From contig NZ_JAVRHO010000012.1 in the NCBI RefSeq assembly GCF_031846515.1, positions 66,502 through 130,501 on the forward strand: 64,000 bases of DNA, read 5' to 3'. This DNA is from Autumnicola lenta (lineage in GTDB: Bacteria; Bacteroidota; Bacteroidia; Flavobacteriales; Flavobacteriaceae). A program made the translations under genes and the position numbers. The notes beneath the pieces were generated by a model that was not told where the DNA came from, did no database searches, and worked only from the letters and a program-made list of their open reading frames with translations. Shown in pieces: positions 37,434 to 45,922 of this stretch (positions are counted from its first letter, which is position 1; each line of letters starts with the position of its first letter).

Positions 37434-39221
37434 GTGCCAAATTTCAGCAAATCAGTTTTGCTCCGGTTTTTAAACTGGAAAACCCAGCACCTTACACATC
37501 AGCAATTCCTGATGTTTCTAAGTGCTATTATTGGTTTTATTGCAGGCCTTGGAGCTGTAGCCATAAAAAACCTGACCCATTTTATACAGACACTGCTTGA
37601 AGGAAAGTTTATTGCAAATTACCACGATGCATTTTATTTTATTTTCCCCATTATCGGCCTCTTTATTACGTGGCTTTTAATAAAATTCGTTTTCCGAAGA
37701 AAAATAGGACACGGTATTCCCACTACCCTTCATGCTATTTCACAGCGTAAAGGGATTATGAGAAGATACCAGATGTATGCATCTCTTATCACCGCTCCAA
37801 TTACTGTGGGTTTTGGTGGTTCTGTTGGTCTCGAAGGCCCTACTGTGGCTACCGGTGCTTCTCTTGGTTCTAATATTTCCCGTGTTTTTCTGCTCAACCA
37901 GGCTTCTAGGACACTGTTAATAGGTTGTGCCGCCGCAGGAGCCATGTCTTCTATTTTTAAAGCTCCAATTGCGGCTATTATTTTCGCTATTGAAGTGTTT
38001 AGCCTCGACCTCACTTTGGTTTCTTTGCTGCCTTTGCTCCTGGCGTCAGTTTCAGCAATCCTTACCTCCTATTTTTTCTTCGGAAGTGAAATTATTCTTC
38101 CGTTTCAGCTAAAGGATAGCTTTATTATTTCTGAAGCTCCATATTACATACTGCTGGGAGTATTGGCCTCTATATGTTCTATATACTTTACGAAAACCTA
38201 CTTCAGTATTAATAAAGTTTTTGCGAAGATCGAGTCCCCCTTCTACCGACTCATTTTAGCAGGTTTAGGGCTGGGAATCCTTATATATTTTATTCCACCG
38301 TTATATGGTGAAGGTTATAACGTAATCAACAATTTGCTTCAGGAAAATTATCTGGAGGCCCTCGGCACTAATTTTTTCAATGCTTACCTGGAGAATTTCT
38401 GGGTGGTAATAATACTTTTAGCCGGATTGGTGATTTTTAAGATTGTCGCCACTTCCCTAACATTTAGTGCTGGCGGTGTTGGTGGAATCTTTGCACCCGT
38501 TCTTTTTATGGGTAGCGCTATGGGACATTGCTTTGCCCTGTTTATAAACCATTTAAAAATAGGCAATCCTATTTCAGTCAGTAATTTCACACTTGTAGGA
38601 ATGGCAGGATTAATGGCGGGGGTTCTTCACGCACCTTTAACCGCAATCTTTCTTATTGCTGAATTAACGCACGGTTATGAATTATTTATCCCACTAATGA
38701 TTACAGCCGCGATTTCCTTTATGATTACTTCCCAGTTTCAGCCTCATTCTGTCTATACGCTGGAACTTGCTGCCAGAGGAGAGCTACTTACGCACAATAA
38801 GGATCAGACAGTTTTAACGCTCATGAACATTAACAGCGTCATTGAACGAAATTTTATCCCAATTAAGATTAACATGACCCTGGGCGACTTAATAAAAGAA
38901 GGCGTTATAAAATCCAACAGGAATATTTTTCCGGTTGTAGACAAAAAAGGTATATTCCTTGGTATAATTCTTCTGGACGATATACGGCCAATTATGTTTG
39001 ACCAGAAAATGTATGATGAGGTTAAGGTAAGTGACATCATGCAGCGTCCACCCGAGATCATAGATCTGAGGAAAGACAGGACAAAAGATATAATGAAGAA
39101 ATTTCAGGATAGTGATGCCTGGAACCTTCCTGTTGTGAAGGACAGAGAGTACATAGGGTTTATTTCAAAATCTAAACTACTCACCGCCTATCGCAAGAAA
39201 TTAATTGAAGTAACAGTGTAA
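37434..39221 (+). CDS. CLC-type chloride channel or transporter with CBS domains
   Basis: A 595-residue membrane protein starting at GTG (37434). The CLC core (about residues 20-440) has GSVGLEGPTVATGASLGSN with the gating glutamate, SIFKAPIAAIIFAIEV, and GGVGGIFAPVLFMGSAMG. The position after the first Glu of the inner-gate pair is Val where the E. coli exchanger has a second Glu, which often correlates with altered proton coupling; this alignment was made by eye. Two CBS domains (about 465-590) form a cytoplasmic regulatory pair. A small membrane protein gene follows after three bases. Confidence 0.9.
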   Translation: MPNFSKSVLLRFLNWKTQHLTHQQFLMFLSAIIGFIAGLGAVAIKNLTHFIQTLLEGKFIANYHDAFYFIFPIIGLFITWLLIKFVFRRKIGHGIPTTLHAISQRKGIMRRYQMYASLITAPITVGFGGSVGLEGPTVATGASLGSNISRVFLLNQASRTLLIGCAAAGAMSSIFKAPIAAIIFAIEVFSLDLTLVSLLPLLLASVSAILTSYFFFGSEIILPFQLKDSFIISEAPYYILLGVLASICSIYFTKTYFSINKVFAKIESPFYRLILAGLGLGILIYFIPPLYGEGYNVINNLLQENYLEALGTNFFNAYLENFWVVIILLAGLVIFKIVATSLTFSAGGVGGIFAPVLFMGSAMGHCFALFINHLKIGNPISVSNFTLVGMAGLMAGVLHAPLTAIFLIAELTHGYELFIPLMITAAISFMITSQFQPHSVYTLELAARGELLTHNKDQTVLTLMNINSVIERNFIPIKINMTLGDLIKEGVIKSNRNIFPVVDKKGIFLGIILLDDIRPIMFDQKMYDEVKVSDIMQRPPEIIDLRKDRTKDIMKKFQDSDAWNLPVVKDREYIGFISKSKLLTAYRKKLIEVTV

Positions 39222-39224
39222 ATT

Positions 39225-39464
39225 ATGAACACAATATTAAAGATTTTAGGCATAGCGATTCTCATTGCCATTGGAGTGGGTTTTTACCAGAAAATGGAGG
39301 GAAACGATCCATTAGGTGATGCTATAGTTGGAGTTGCTGTTTTAGCAAGCGCTTTTATTTTAATGCCTATCTTCCTCTACGTGAGATGGAAAGGAAAAAA
39401 GCTGGAAGACTATACCCTCTCTGAAAAGAACATGAAAAAGATGCGGGAAAACAATCGTAATTAG
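39225..39464 (+). CDS. Small membrane protein after the CLC gene
   Basis: A 79-residue protein with two hydrophobic segments (about 4-22 and 30-52) and a basic C-terminus (KGKKLEDYTLSEKNMKKMREN). No motif recognised. The gene begins three bases after the CLC stop, so it is almost certainly co-transcribed and may assist or be unrelated to the transporter. The sequence looks like a genuine flavobacterial small protein rather than a chance frame. Confidence 0.75.
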   Translation: MNTILKILGIAILIAIGVGFYQKMEGNDPLGDAIVGVAVLASAFILMPIFLYVRWKGKKLEDYTLSEKNMKKMRENNRN

Positions 39465-39530
39465 AACGTAAAATTCTTATTTTTTTCAAAATTCTGAGAA
39501 AATTTTGCAGTCATGTCGAATATAATATAC

Positions 39531-39538
39531 TAAGTTTG
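39531..39538 (+). promoter_or_regulatory. Candidate -7 element of the cold-shock gene
   Basis: TAAGTTTG matches TAnnTTTG, with TTTG at 39504-39507 (spacing 23). The start codon is 27 bases further on, leaving an AT-rich leader of about 20 bases. Confidence 0.5.
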
Positions 39539-39565
39539 CACTTTAATAATATTTATTTTTTTATA

Positions 39566-39760
39566 ATGGAAGGTACAGTAAAATTTTTCAATGAGTCCAA
39601 AGGTTATGGATTCATCACTAACGACGAAACCGGAAGAGACATCTTTGTTCACATTACAGGACTTGACGGCGAAACTCTTCAAGAGGGTGACAAAGTAGAG
39701 TATGAAGAAGTGGAAGGAAGAAAAGGAGTAAACGCAAGCAATGTGCGCGTTATAGAATAA
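39566..39760 (+). CDS. Cold-shock domain protein
   Basis: A 64-residue single-domain nucleic-acid-binding protein. It carries RNP1 (KGYGFI) near residues 12-17 and RNP2 (DIFVHI) near 25-30. The start MEGTVKFFNESKGYGFI at 39566 is typical; an in-frame ATG ten codons upstream would overlap the leader and is rejected. Such proteins act as RNA chaperones, at cold shock or constitutively. It ends in a perfect palindromic terminator. Confidence 0.95.
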   Translation: MEGTVKFFNESKGYGFITNDETGRDIFVHITGLDGETLQEGDKVEYEEVEGRKGVNASNVRVIE

Positions 39761-39782
39761 CATATTTTCTATTTAAGACTTC

Positions 39783-39808
39783 AAAAAGCCGCTGCAGCGG
39801 CTTTTTTT
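39783..39808 (+). terminator. Terminator of the cold-shock gene
   Basis: AAAAAGCCGCTG and CAGCGGCTTTTT form a perfect palindrome followed by further T residues. Confidence 0.9.
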
Positions 39809-39862
39809 AGTTCTATACTACTCTGTAAATTTCTTCTGAACGTTTAATTTTTGGAGCTTGCC

Positions 39863-39881
39863 TCAAAATGCCAATTTTCGA
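39863..39881. repeat. Dispersed intergenic palindrome, copy 2
   Basis: TCAAAATGCCAATTTTCGA is followed by CCTGCTG. It shares centre and flanks with the copy at 41056 and, in the opposite orientation, with that at 45788. It lies just past the threonine dehydrogenase stop codon. Confidence 0.5.
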
Positions 39882-39939
39882 CCTGCTGAAATTCCCTGCA
39901 CCATTTATAAAATTGAATATTTCAGTAAAATCTGAAAAT

Positions 39940-40893
39940 TTATTTCTGAAGCTGTTCCTTCATGCCTTCCAGCATTGCTGTGGTAAGCGCTTCAATGTCA
40001 AAATCGGGGTTCCAACCCCAATCTTCACGGGCTTGAGAATCATCGATACTGGAAGGCCACGAATCTGCTATTCTTTGTCTAAAATCTGGATTATAATTTA
40101 TTTTGAACTCCGGTAACTTCTTTTTAATTTCTTCAGCAAGTTCTTTGGGGGTAAAACTCATCGCCGAAAGGTTATATGCAGACCTTATTTTAATCTTTTC
40201 AGAAGGTGCCTCCATAATGTCAATTGTCGCTTTTATGGCATCTTCCATATACATCATGGGAAGTGAGGTATCTTCAGAAAGAAAAGAAGTATATGAGCCA
40301 TTTTTCACAGCTTCATGAAAAATCTCTATAGCATAATCTGTCGTCCCTCCGCCGGGCAGCGTTCTGTAACTAATAATCCCGGGATAACGGATGCTTCTCA
40401 CATCTACGCCATAAATCCTGTGAAAATATTCGCACCAGCGCTCCCCTGTTTGTTTACTGATTCCGTAAACTGTAGAAGGCTCCATAATAGTGTTTTGCGG
40501 CGTTCCTTCTTTAGGTGTTGTAGGTCCAAAAACGGCAATACTGGATGGCCAGAAAATCTTTGCAATTTTTTTATCCCTTGCCAGGTTCAGCACGTTAAAA
40601 AGGGATTCCATGTTTAAATGCCAGGCCTTCATTGGTGCTTTTTCCGCAGTGGCGCTAAGCATTGCCGCCATAAGATAAACCTCAGAAATTGCATGTTTTT
40701 CCACAATTTCGCCAATTTGTTGTGCATTGGTGGCATCGGCAACTTCAAAAGGACCGGAATTCATCAATTCGTCCTTCCCTTCCCTTATATCACTGGCAAT
40801 CACGCGCTCATTTCCGTGGATTTCCCTTAGTTTGAGGCTCAATTCGGTGCCTATTTGTCCGCTGGCTCCTATAATTAGGATTTTTCCGGGCAT
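39940..40893 (-). CDS. L-threonine 3-dehydrogenase, SDR type
   Basis: A 317-residue NAD-dependent enzyme that oxidises L-threonine to 2-amino-3-oxobutyrate. It belongs to the extended short-chain dehydrogenase group (UDP-galactose-epimerase-like) found in flavobacteria and animals, not the zinc-dependent Tdh of E. coli. Visible are the NAD motif GASGQIG (residues 8-14), WPSSIAVFGP with the catalytic Ser/Thr region, YGISK with catalytic Tyr and Lys, and the characteristic RYPGIISYRTLPGGGTTDYA and SLPMMYMEDAIKATI blocks. The partner glycine C-acetyltransferase is not in the window. Monocistronic. Confidence 0.9.
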   Translation of the reverse strand: MPGKILIIGASGQIGTELSLKLREIHGNERVIASDIREGKDELMNSGPFEVADATNAQQIGEIVEKHAISEVYLMAAMLSATAEKAPMKAWHLNMESLFNVLNLARDKKIAKIFWPSSIAVFGPTTPKEGTPQNTIMEPSTVYGISKQTGERWCEYFHRIYGVDVRSIRYPGIISYRTLPGGGTTDYAIEIFHEAVKNGSYTSFLSEDTSLPMMYMEDAIKATIDIMEAPSEKIKIRSAYNLSAMSFTPKELAEEIKKKLPEFKINYNPDFRQRIADSWPSSIDDSQAREDWGWNPDFDIEALTTAMLEGMKEQLQK

Positions 40894-41055
40894 AGATTTA
40901 AGTTTTTTGCAAATATATCCATTCTTACAGAGATTTATGCAATAAAAAACCTTAAAGCTATCCTATTTTTGAAGTTCTTTTAATTTAATGAGTTGTAAAA
41001 ACTTCAGCATCAACTTTATTTCTTTTTTTCTTCCGAAGAAATATAGCGATGCCTG

Positions 41056-41073
41056 TAAAATGGCGATTTTCGA
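41056..41073. repeat. Dispersed intergenic palindrome, copy 3
   Basis: TAAAATGGCGATTTTCGA is followed by CCTTCTG. Same family as the copies at 128 and 39863, upstream of a lipoprotein gene. Confidence 0.5.
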
Positions 41074-41162
41074 CCTTCTGTTTTGTTTCCCGCGGAATTA
41101 GCCTAAATTTATATCCTCAATTATAACGGAAGTATTTCTATCCCGTAATGCAGTTAATTTAA

Positions 41163-41741
41163 ATGAAGAAAATAACCTTTATTTTAGGTATGTTGTGCCT
41201 CATGTCCTGCAAAGACAAACAGGTGGAGAATTCTGCAACAACAGAAGTGGACACCACCGAATTTGGGAGGCAAATAGAGGTTACCAATGAGCAGGTAGTG
41301 CTTTTGCCCGAAGCACGGGAATATGCTGTGCTGTGGATTGAATATATCACTGCGCAAAATGAAATTGATAAATTTGATGATGCCACGCTTCGCGAAGTGA
41401 TGGACAATGCCGCTCCCCTCGCAGAAATAATGATCTCTTTACAAAATTCGGTACCAGATTCGCTAAAATCTACAGCCGTCGAGGCGCGTTTAAATGTACT
41501 TACCACGAAATCTATGCTGCTGAATCACGCTTCCTCCAAAAGAAAGCCCGATCCTGAGCAAGTAGAGGAAGTCGCAGAAGAGATTCCTTCAGAATTTAAT
41601 TACCTGAAAATCCAGATGAACGAAATTTTCCTAAAAACGCTTCAGGATTTTGAAGCTGAATTGGATTTGCAGGAAGAGGAAAATGAAGTTGAAAATGATT
41701 CCGTTTCTGTACGCAGCCTCCGAACTTTAAACGACTCCTAG
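41163..41741 (+). CDS. Hypothetical lipoprotein
   Basis: A 192-residue probable lipoprotein with signal MKKITFILGMLCLMSC and the lipidated Cys at residue 16. The mature protein is acidic and helical, rich in Glu and Asp (EEVAEEIPSEF, ELDLQEEENEVEND), with no enzymatic motif I know. It starts about 270 bases after the threonine dehydrogenase gene and is followed 17 bases later by a SnoaL-like gene, so the two probably form an operon. Function unknown. Confidence 0.75.
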   Translation: MKKITFILGMLCLMSCKDKQVENSATTEVDTTEFGRQIEVTNEQVVLLPEAREYAVLWIEYITAQNEIDKFDDATLREVMDNAAPLAEIMISLQNSVPDSLKSTAVEARLNVLTTKSMLLNHASSKRKPDPEQVEEVAEEIPSEFNYLKIQMNEIFLKTLQDFEAELDLQEEENEVENDSVSVRSLRTLNDS

Positions 41742-41758
41742 CCAGTCAGTTTTTTATC

Positions 41759-42274
41759 ATGAAGAAATTTATAGCAGTTTGTTTTCTCACAGTAGCCAGC
41801 TTTAGTTGCTACGCACAGGATTCTTCTAATGCTGAATTTTCTGCCCAAAAACAGGTTGAGCAGACCCTCGACCTTTGGCACCAGGCCGCTGCAAACGCCG
41901 ATTTTCAAGCGTATTTTGGATTAATGACAGAAGATGCAGTTTTTATTGGTACAGATGCGACTGAAAACTGGCAAAACCAAGACTTCAGGGAATATGCGAA
42001 ACCTCATTTCGACAAAGGAAAAGCCTGGAATTTTACAGTGCTGGAAAGGAATATTTACTTCGGAAAAAACGAAAATTATGCCTGGTTTGATGAATTGCTG
42101 GACACGCAAATGGGAATTTGCCGCGGATCGGGAGTTCTTATAAAAATGGGCGAAAACTGGAAAATTAAGCACTACGTTCTTTCTATTACTGTTCCAAACG
42201 AAAATGTTGCAGAAGTTCTCGCGATCAAGAAGAAGGCAGATCAAAGGCTGCAAACCAAACTTCAGAAAAATTAA
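41759..42274 (+). CDS. Exported SnoaL/NTF2-like protein
   Basis: A 171-residue protein with a signal peptide (MKKFIAVCFLTVASFSCYAQ) and a SnoaL/DUF4440-type cone fold. The diagnostic parts are VEQTLDLWHQAAANADFQAYFGLMTEDAVFIGTD (helix then first strand), FDELLDTQMGICRGSGVLIKMGENWKIKHYVLSI (final strands). The family includes isomerases, hydrolases and non-catalytic binding proteins, so activity is not predicted. Co-transcription with the lipoprotein upstream is likely. The M13 peptidase follows after about 96 bases. Confidence 0.82.
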   Translation: MKKFIAVCFLTVASFSCYAQDSSNAEFSAQKQVEQTLDLWHQAAANADFQAYFGLMTEDAVFIGTDATENWQNQDFREYAKPHFDKGKAWNFTVLERNIYFGKNENYAWFDELLDTQMGICRGSGVLIKMGENWKIKHYVLSITVPNENVAEVLAIKKKADQRLQTKLQKN

Positions 42275-42370
42275 TGCTTTTTGGCATCAATTCTGCATAA
42301 AAACCCCTTGTTAAAGATATATTCGTTTTTATTACTTTAGCATCCAATTTTTAAAAAATTTTAAAACCAC

Positions 42371-44440
42371 ATGAATACACTTAAAAATGTTTTACTATTT
42401 TCTGCTCTTGGCTCGGCTGTACTAACCGGCTGCAAGAATGATGATAGAACGGCGCAGGCCGAAGAAGAAGTACATGGGATCAATCTTGCCTATATGGATA
42501 CTACTACAAACCCAAAAAACGACTTTTTTAGATATGTAAACGGAAAGTGGCTTGATTCCACTGAAATTCCGGAAGACAGAACTTCCTGGGGTAGTTTTTA
42601 TGAGCTTCGTCAAAGAACAGATGATGATGCACTTAGCATTTTGGAAGCAGCGTCTTCCAGCGACACTTTAAATCCTGACAGTGATCAGGCGAAAGCGGTT
42701 TCCCTCTACAAAAGTATTATGGACACTGTTTCCAGGAACCAAATGGGGATAGAACCTATTAAGCCATATCTTGCTAAGATCGATTCCATCAACAACAAGG
42801 AAGATCTACAGAACTTCCTTGTGGATATGAGTGAGTACGGCAGTGCAGGTTTTTTCTCCTTTGGCGTTAGCGCCGACAGAAAAAACAGTAACATGAATGC
42901 TGCCTACCTAAATCCTTCAGGATTGGGACTGCCAGACAGGGATTATTATGTTGCAGACGATTCAGATTCCAAGGAGAAGAGGGAAAAATATAAGGAGTAC
43001 ATTGCAGAAATGCTTCAGTATTTAGATTATTCTGAAGAGGAAGCTAGTGCAGAAGCAGAAACGATCCTTGCTTTTGAAACCAGTCTTGCACAACCCCAGC
43101 TTGATAAAGTAGAACGCCGTGATGCAAGGAAAACTTACAATCCAATGACGGTAAATGAACTTCAAAATACTGTTCCTGCCATGCAATGGGAGGCATTTTT
43201 TGAAGGAATTGGCGCTAAAGATTTGGACACAATCATTATTACCCAGCCGGAGTACATGAAGTCACTTCAGGATATTATTGCTCAAAATTCTGTTGAAGAT
43301 TGGAAAGCATATTTAAAATGGAATCTTTTTAACGATGCCGCTTCTATGCTAACTACTGAGCTTGAGCGCGAGAACTGGGAGTTTTATGACAAAACTTTAC
43401 AGGGAGCCCAGGAACAACGGCCACGTAATGAAAGAGCGCTTGGAACTGTTAACGGAACTGTTGGAGAAGCTTTGGGTAAACTTTACGTAGAAAAACATTT
43501 CCCGCCAGAAGCTAAAGAAAAAGCTCAGGAAATGATTGGAAATATCATTAAAGCCTATGAAAACAGGATTAATGAACTACCGTGGATGAGTGAAGAAACC
43601 AAGAAAAAAGCACTGGAAAAATTAGCGAGTTTCACTGTAAAAGTAGGCTATCCTGATGAGTGGGAAGATTATAGCGGACTTGAAATTAAAAGTCCTGAAG
43701 AAGGAGGTTCTTATTTCCAGAACTTAATGAACGCTCAAAAATGGAGAGTTGAAGAAAACCTTGCAGAACTTGGACAGCCCGTAGATAAGAGCGAATGGTA
43801 TATGCCACCGCAAACTGTAAACGCCTATTACAACCCGAGTTACAACGAGATCGTATTCCCGGCTGCCATTTTACAACCGCCTTTTTATGATTATAAAGCT
43901 GATGCTGCAGTAAATTACGGCGGAATTGGAGCAGTAATAGGCCACGAAATTTCTCATGGTTTTGACGACAGCGGTTCCCGTTTTGATGCTGAAGGAAACC
44001 TGAACAACTGGTGGACAGATGAAGACCTTGAGCAATTTGAAGAACTGGGAAGCGAATTGGCAGATCAATACAGCGCAATTGAAGTTCTCGATAGTGTTTA
44101 TATCAACGGTCAATTTACTTTAGGTGAAAACATTGGGGATTTAGGCGGAGTAAATGCTGCTTACGACGGACTACAAATTCATCTTGAAGAGCATGGAAAC
44201 CCTGGGGAAATTGATGGATATACACCTGAGCAACGTTTCTTTATGTCCTGGGCGACCGTATGGCGCACAAAAATGCGTGAGGAAGCTTTAAGAAACAGAA
44301 TTAAAACAGATCCTCACTCTCCGGGAATGTACCGTGCGTATGTTCCGTTGCAAAATATCGATGCTTTTTATGAAGCCTTTGATATTGCCGAAGGAGACAA
44401 AATGTATGTAAGTCCTGAAAACCGGGTGAAAATCTGGTAA
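42371..44440 (+). CDS. pepO: M13 family zinc endopeptidase (neprilysin-like) lipoprotein
   Basis: A 689-residue metallopeptidase of the neprilysin/PepO family that cuts peptides outside the cytoplasm. A lipoprotein signal (SALGSAVLTGC) anchors it to the envelope. The N-terminal M13 domain spans about residues 40-420. The catalytic domain has VIGHEISHGFDDSGSRFD with zinc ligands H525 and H529 and catalytic E526, and the third ligand in GENIGDLGG near 584-592. The substrate-binding NAYY and FMSWATVWR motifs are also present. Complete length. It ends in an intrinsic terminator. The symbol follows the family name; the exact orthologue is uncertain. Confidence 0.92.
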   Translation: MNTLKNVLLFSALGSAVLTGCKNDDRTAQAEEEVHGINLAYMDTTTNPKNDFFRYVNGKWLDSTEIPEDRTSWGSFYELRQRTDDDALSILEAASSSDTLNPDSDQAKAVSLYKSIMDTVSRNQMGIEPIKPYLAKIDSINNKEDLQNFLVDMSEYGSAGFFSFGVSADRKNSNMNAAYLNPSGLGLPDRDYYVADDSDSKEKREKYKEYIAEMLQYLDYSEEEASAEAETILAFETSLAQPQLDKVERRDARKTYNPMTVNELQNTVPAMQWEAFFEGIGAKDLDTIIITQPEYMKSLQDIIAQNSVEDWKAYLKWNLFNDAASMLTTELERENWEFYDKTLQGAQEQRPRNERALGTVNGTVGEALGKLYVEKHFPPEAKEKAQEMIGNIIKAYENRINELPWMSEETKKKALEKLASFTVKVGYPDEWEDYSGLEIKSPEEGGSYFQNLMNAQKWRVEENLAELGQPVDKSEWYMPPQTVNAYYNPSYNEIVFPAAILQPPFYDYKADAAVNYGGIGAVIGHEISHGFDDSGSRFDAEGNLNNWWTDEDLEQFEELGSELADQYSAIEVLDSVYINGQFTLGENIGDLGGVNAAYDGLQIHLEEHGNPGEIDGYTPEQRFFMSWATVWRTKMREEALRNRIKTDPHSPGMYRAYVPLQNIDAFYEAFDIAEGDKMYVSPENRVKIW

Positions 44441-44464
44441 TTTTCAATAGACAGTTAATTAACG

Positions 44465-44496
44465 AGAGCCGGGATTTTTCCGGCTCTTTTCGTTTT
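44465..44496 (+). terminator. Terminator after the M13 peptidase gene
   Basis: AGAGCCGG and CCGGCTCT flank a seven-base loop and are followed by TTTCGTTTTTT. Confidence 0.88.
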
Positions 44497-44578
44497 TTGA
44501 TGATATAAGACCGCTTCGCTGAAAGAAACAAGAATTAAGACTAAATTTTAAAACCTAATGAACTGGTTATTATTACTA

Positions 44579-44752
44579 TGTCACATCGAGCGGAGTCGAG
44601 ATGCTTTCAACTTTGAACCCACCGTCGACAAGCTCAGGGGGACTGCAACTATAAAATGACTGTTGACTGCCGTTCGTCAGTCACGGAGTCCGGCTGAGCC
44701 TGTCGAAGCCAGTTTCCAACTTCAATCACACTTCGTCAGGCTCAGTGTGACA
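44579..44752. repeat. Cluster of covarying hairpin repeats
   Basis: Four short imperfect palindromes lie in this gap. All fold as a four-base outer stem, an inner GA/TC pair, a 5-6 base loop and a GA bulge on the 3' side. At 44579 TGTCA precedes CATC...GATG (plus strand). At 44692-44710 the outer stem is GGCT...AGCC. At 44729-44752 (minus strand) it is TGTCA then CACT...AGTG. A worn copy lies at 44621-44643. The outer stems differ but remain complementary. The rest of the 317-base gap between genes holds only the terminator. Confidence 0.8.
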
Positions 44753-44757
44753 ATTCT

Positions 44758-45123
44758 CTACTTCAAAAAGTGGTAAAAGGCATCTTTTAGATGTTCAATT
44801 CTAGTTCCTGCCTGATTTTTAATAATGGCAATAACATCAAAACGGACTTCCAGGTCCAGTGCCTGCTCTTCTGCAAAGTAATTCACAGCTTTTAAAAGTT
44901 GCTGAATCTGTTTCTTCTTTACAAATTCCTGAGGGTCACCAAAGTCTGGTGTACTCCTGGTTTTCACCTCTACAGCAATAAGCGTATCGCTCTTCCTGGC
45001 GATGATATCAACTTCGGCTTGCTGGTAAACAAAATTTCTGGCTACAATTATGTAACCGTTCTTTTTCAAAAATTCAGCAGCCAACTCCTCCCCTTTTTTC
45101 CCAAGCAAATTGTGTTTTGCCAT
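44758..45123 (-). CDS. YraN family (UPF0102) nuclease-like protein
   Basis: A 121-residue protein of the UPF0102 family. Residues 1-20 have the family opening (HNLLGKKGEELAAEFLKKNGY). The restriction-endonuclease-like core follows, with the metal-binding pattern E..D..EVK in AEVDIIARKSDTLIAVEVKTRS (broken here for length: AEVDIIARK, then LIAVEVKTRS). The ATG at 45123 is preferred over an in-frame TTG nine bases upstream. The role is unproved; a DNA-processing function is suggested by the fold. The stop is six bases from the hairpin repeat cluster. Confidence 0.9.
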   Translation of the reverse strand: MAKHNLLGKKGEELAAEFLKKNGYIIVARNFVYQQAEVDIIARKSDTLIAVEVKTRSTPDFGDPQEFVKKKQIQQLLKAVNYFAEEQALDLEVRFDVIAIIKNQAGTRIEHLKDAFYHFLK

Positions 45124-45184
45124 AGCAATCAAGTTAAAATCGATCTCTCTACATAAACGCTAACTAGAATAAATTGAAAATTTT

Positions 45185-45757
45185 TCAGGATTTTTTCAGG
45201 ACTACAGCCTGCACCTTTAAATTCATATTTTCGATCTCCTGCGGCGAAGCCTTTACTACCTGATCGCCATAGAATTTATCTGAAGGTTCATTTTCCGCAC
45301 CCAGAAAGACCCTTAAATCGGTATCTTCCAATTTGCCACCATTCCACACTACAGCTCCGCTGTAATCCCATCCAAAACCATAGAAAGAAACCGGAATTCC
45401 GTTAATCCCGTTCAATTCTTTATAGGTTGTACCAACCTTCACCCCCGAGGCAGAACGCCATTTCCCTTCTTCGGCAAAGCGAATATCAAATATTTCATTA
45501 TTCGCATTCCAGGTGATGTGCATTTCATCTTTAGTTCCGGGATAGAGTATTGCGTAAGAGCGCTCTACTGTTCCCTCATCATACAAATTGGTTCCTTCTT
45601 CTATATTAGCATCAGAAAACCGCTCTTTCACCTCCTTTAGGTCATAATCCAGAAGTTTTTCTGCAACAAATTTGTCTGAAGTAGCTGTAGTCGCTTGTTT
45701 TGTGCTATTACAGGAATAAAGACCAATAAAAGCTATTACAAAAAATATTTTTTTCAT
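45185..45757 (-). CDS. Hypothetical lipoprotein
   Basis: A 190-residue probable lipoprotein starting at 45757, where the lipoprotein signal MKKIFFVIAFIGLYSC begins; an upstream in-frame ATG adds a non-signal segment and is rejected. The mature domain is beta-rich, with a glycine/tryptophan patch (GIPVSFYGFGWDYSGAVVWNGGKLE) and no known catalytic motif. The proline- and lysine-rich end is MNLKVQAVVLKKS. It lies upstream of yraN on the same strand with 61 bases between, possibly a unit. Function unknown. Confidence 0.78.
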   Translation of the reverse strand: MKKIFFVIAFIGLYSCNSTKQATTATSDKFVAEKLLDYDLKEVKERFSDANIEEGTNLYDEGTVERSYAILYPGTKDEMHITWNANNEIFDIRFAEEGKWRSASGVKVGTTYKELNGINGIPVSFYGFGWDYSGAVVWNGGKLEDTDLRVFLGAENEPSDKFYGDQVVKASPQEIENMNLKVQAVVLKKS

Positions 45758-45787
45758 GTTTTCTGATTTACTTCCGCAGTATAAAGT

Positions 45788-45808
45788 ACGAAAATTGCCA
45801 TTTTTAAA
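45788..45808. repeat. Dispersed intergenic palindrome, copy 4
   Basis: ACGAAAATTGCCATTTTTAAA lies between two divergent genes. The core AAAATTGCCATTTTT is shared with 57212, 61535 and 62634. Confidence 0.5.
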
Positions 45809-45922
45809 GGGTGGCATAAATGTAGAAACAATTCCGTCATCATGATGGTCTTTTACAAGAATTTAACTCGTAATATATAGCAGTTGCTTACCTTTACAAG
45901 CTCAAAAAAAGATTAGGAATAA

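Noticed and set aside
39868..40116. Plus-strand frame opposite threonine dehydrogenase
   Set aside because: It lies mostly antisense to a well-supported enzyme gene.
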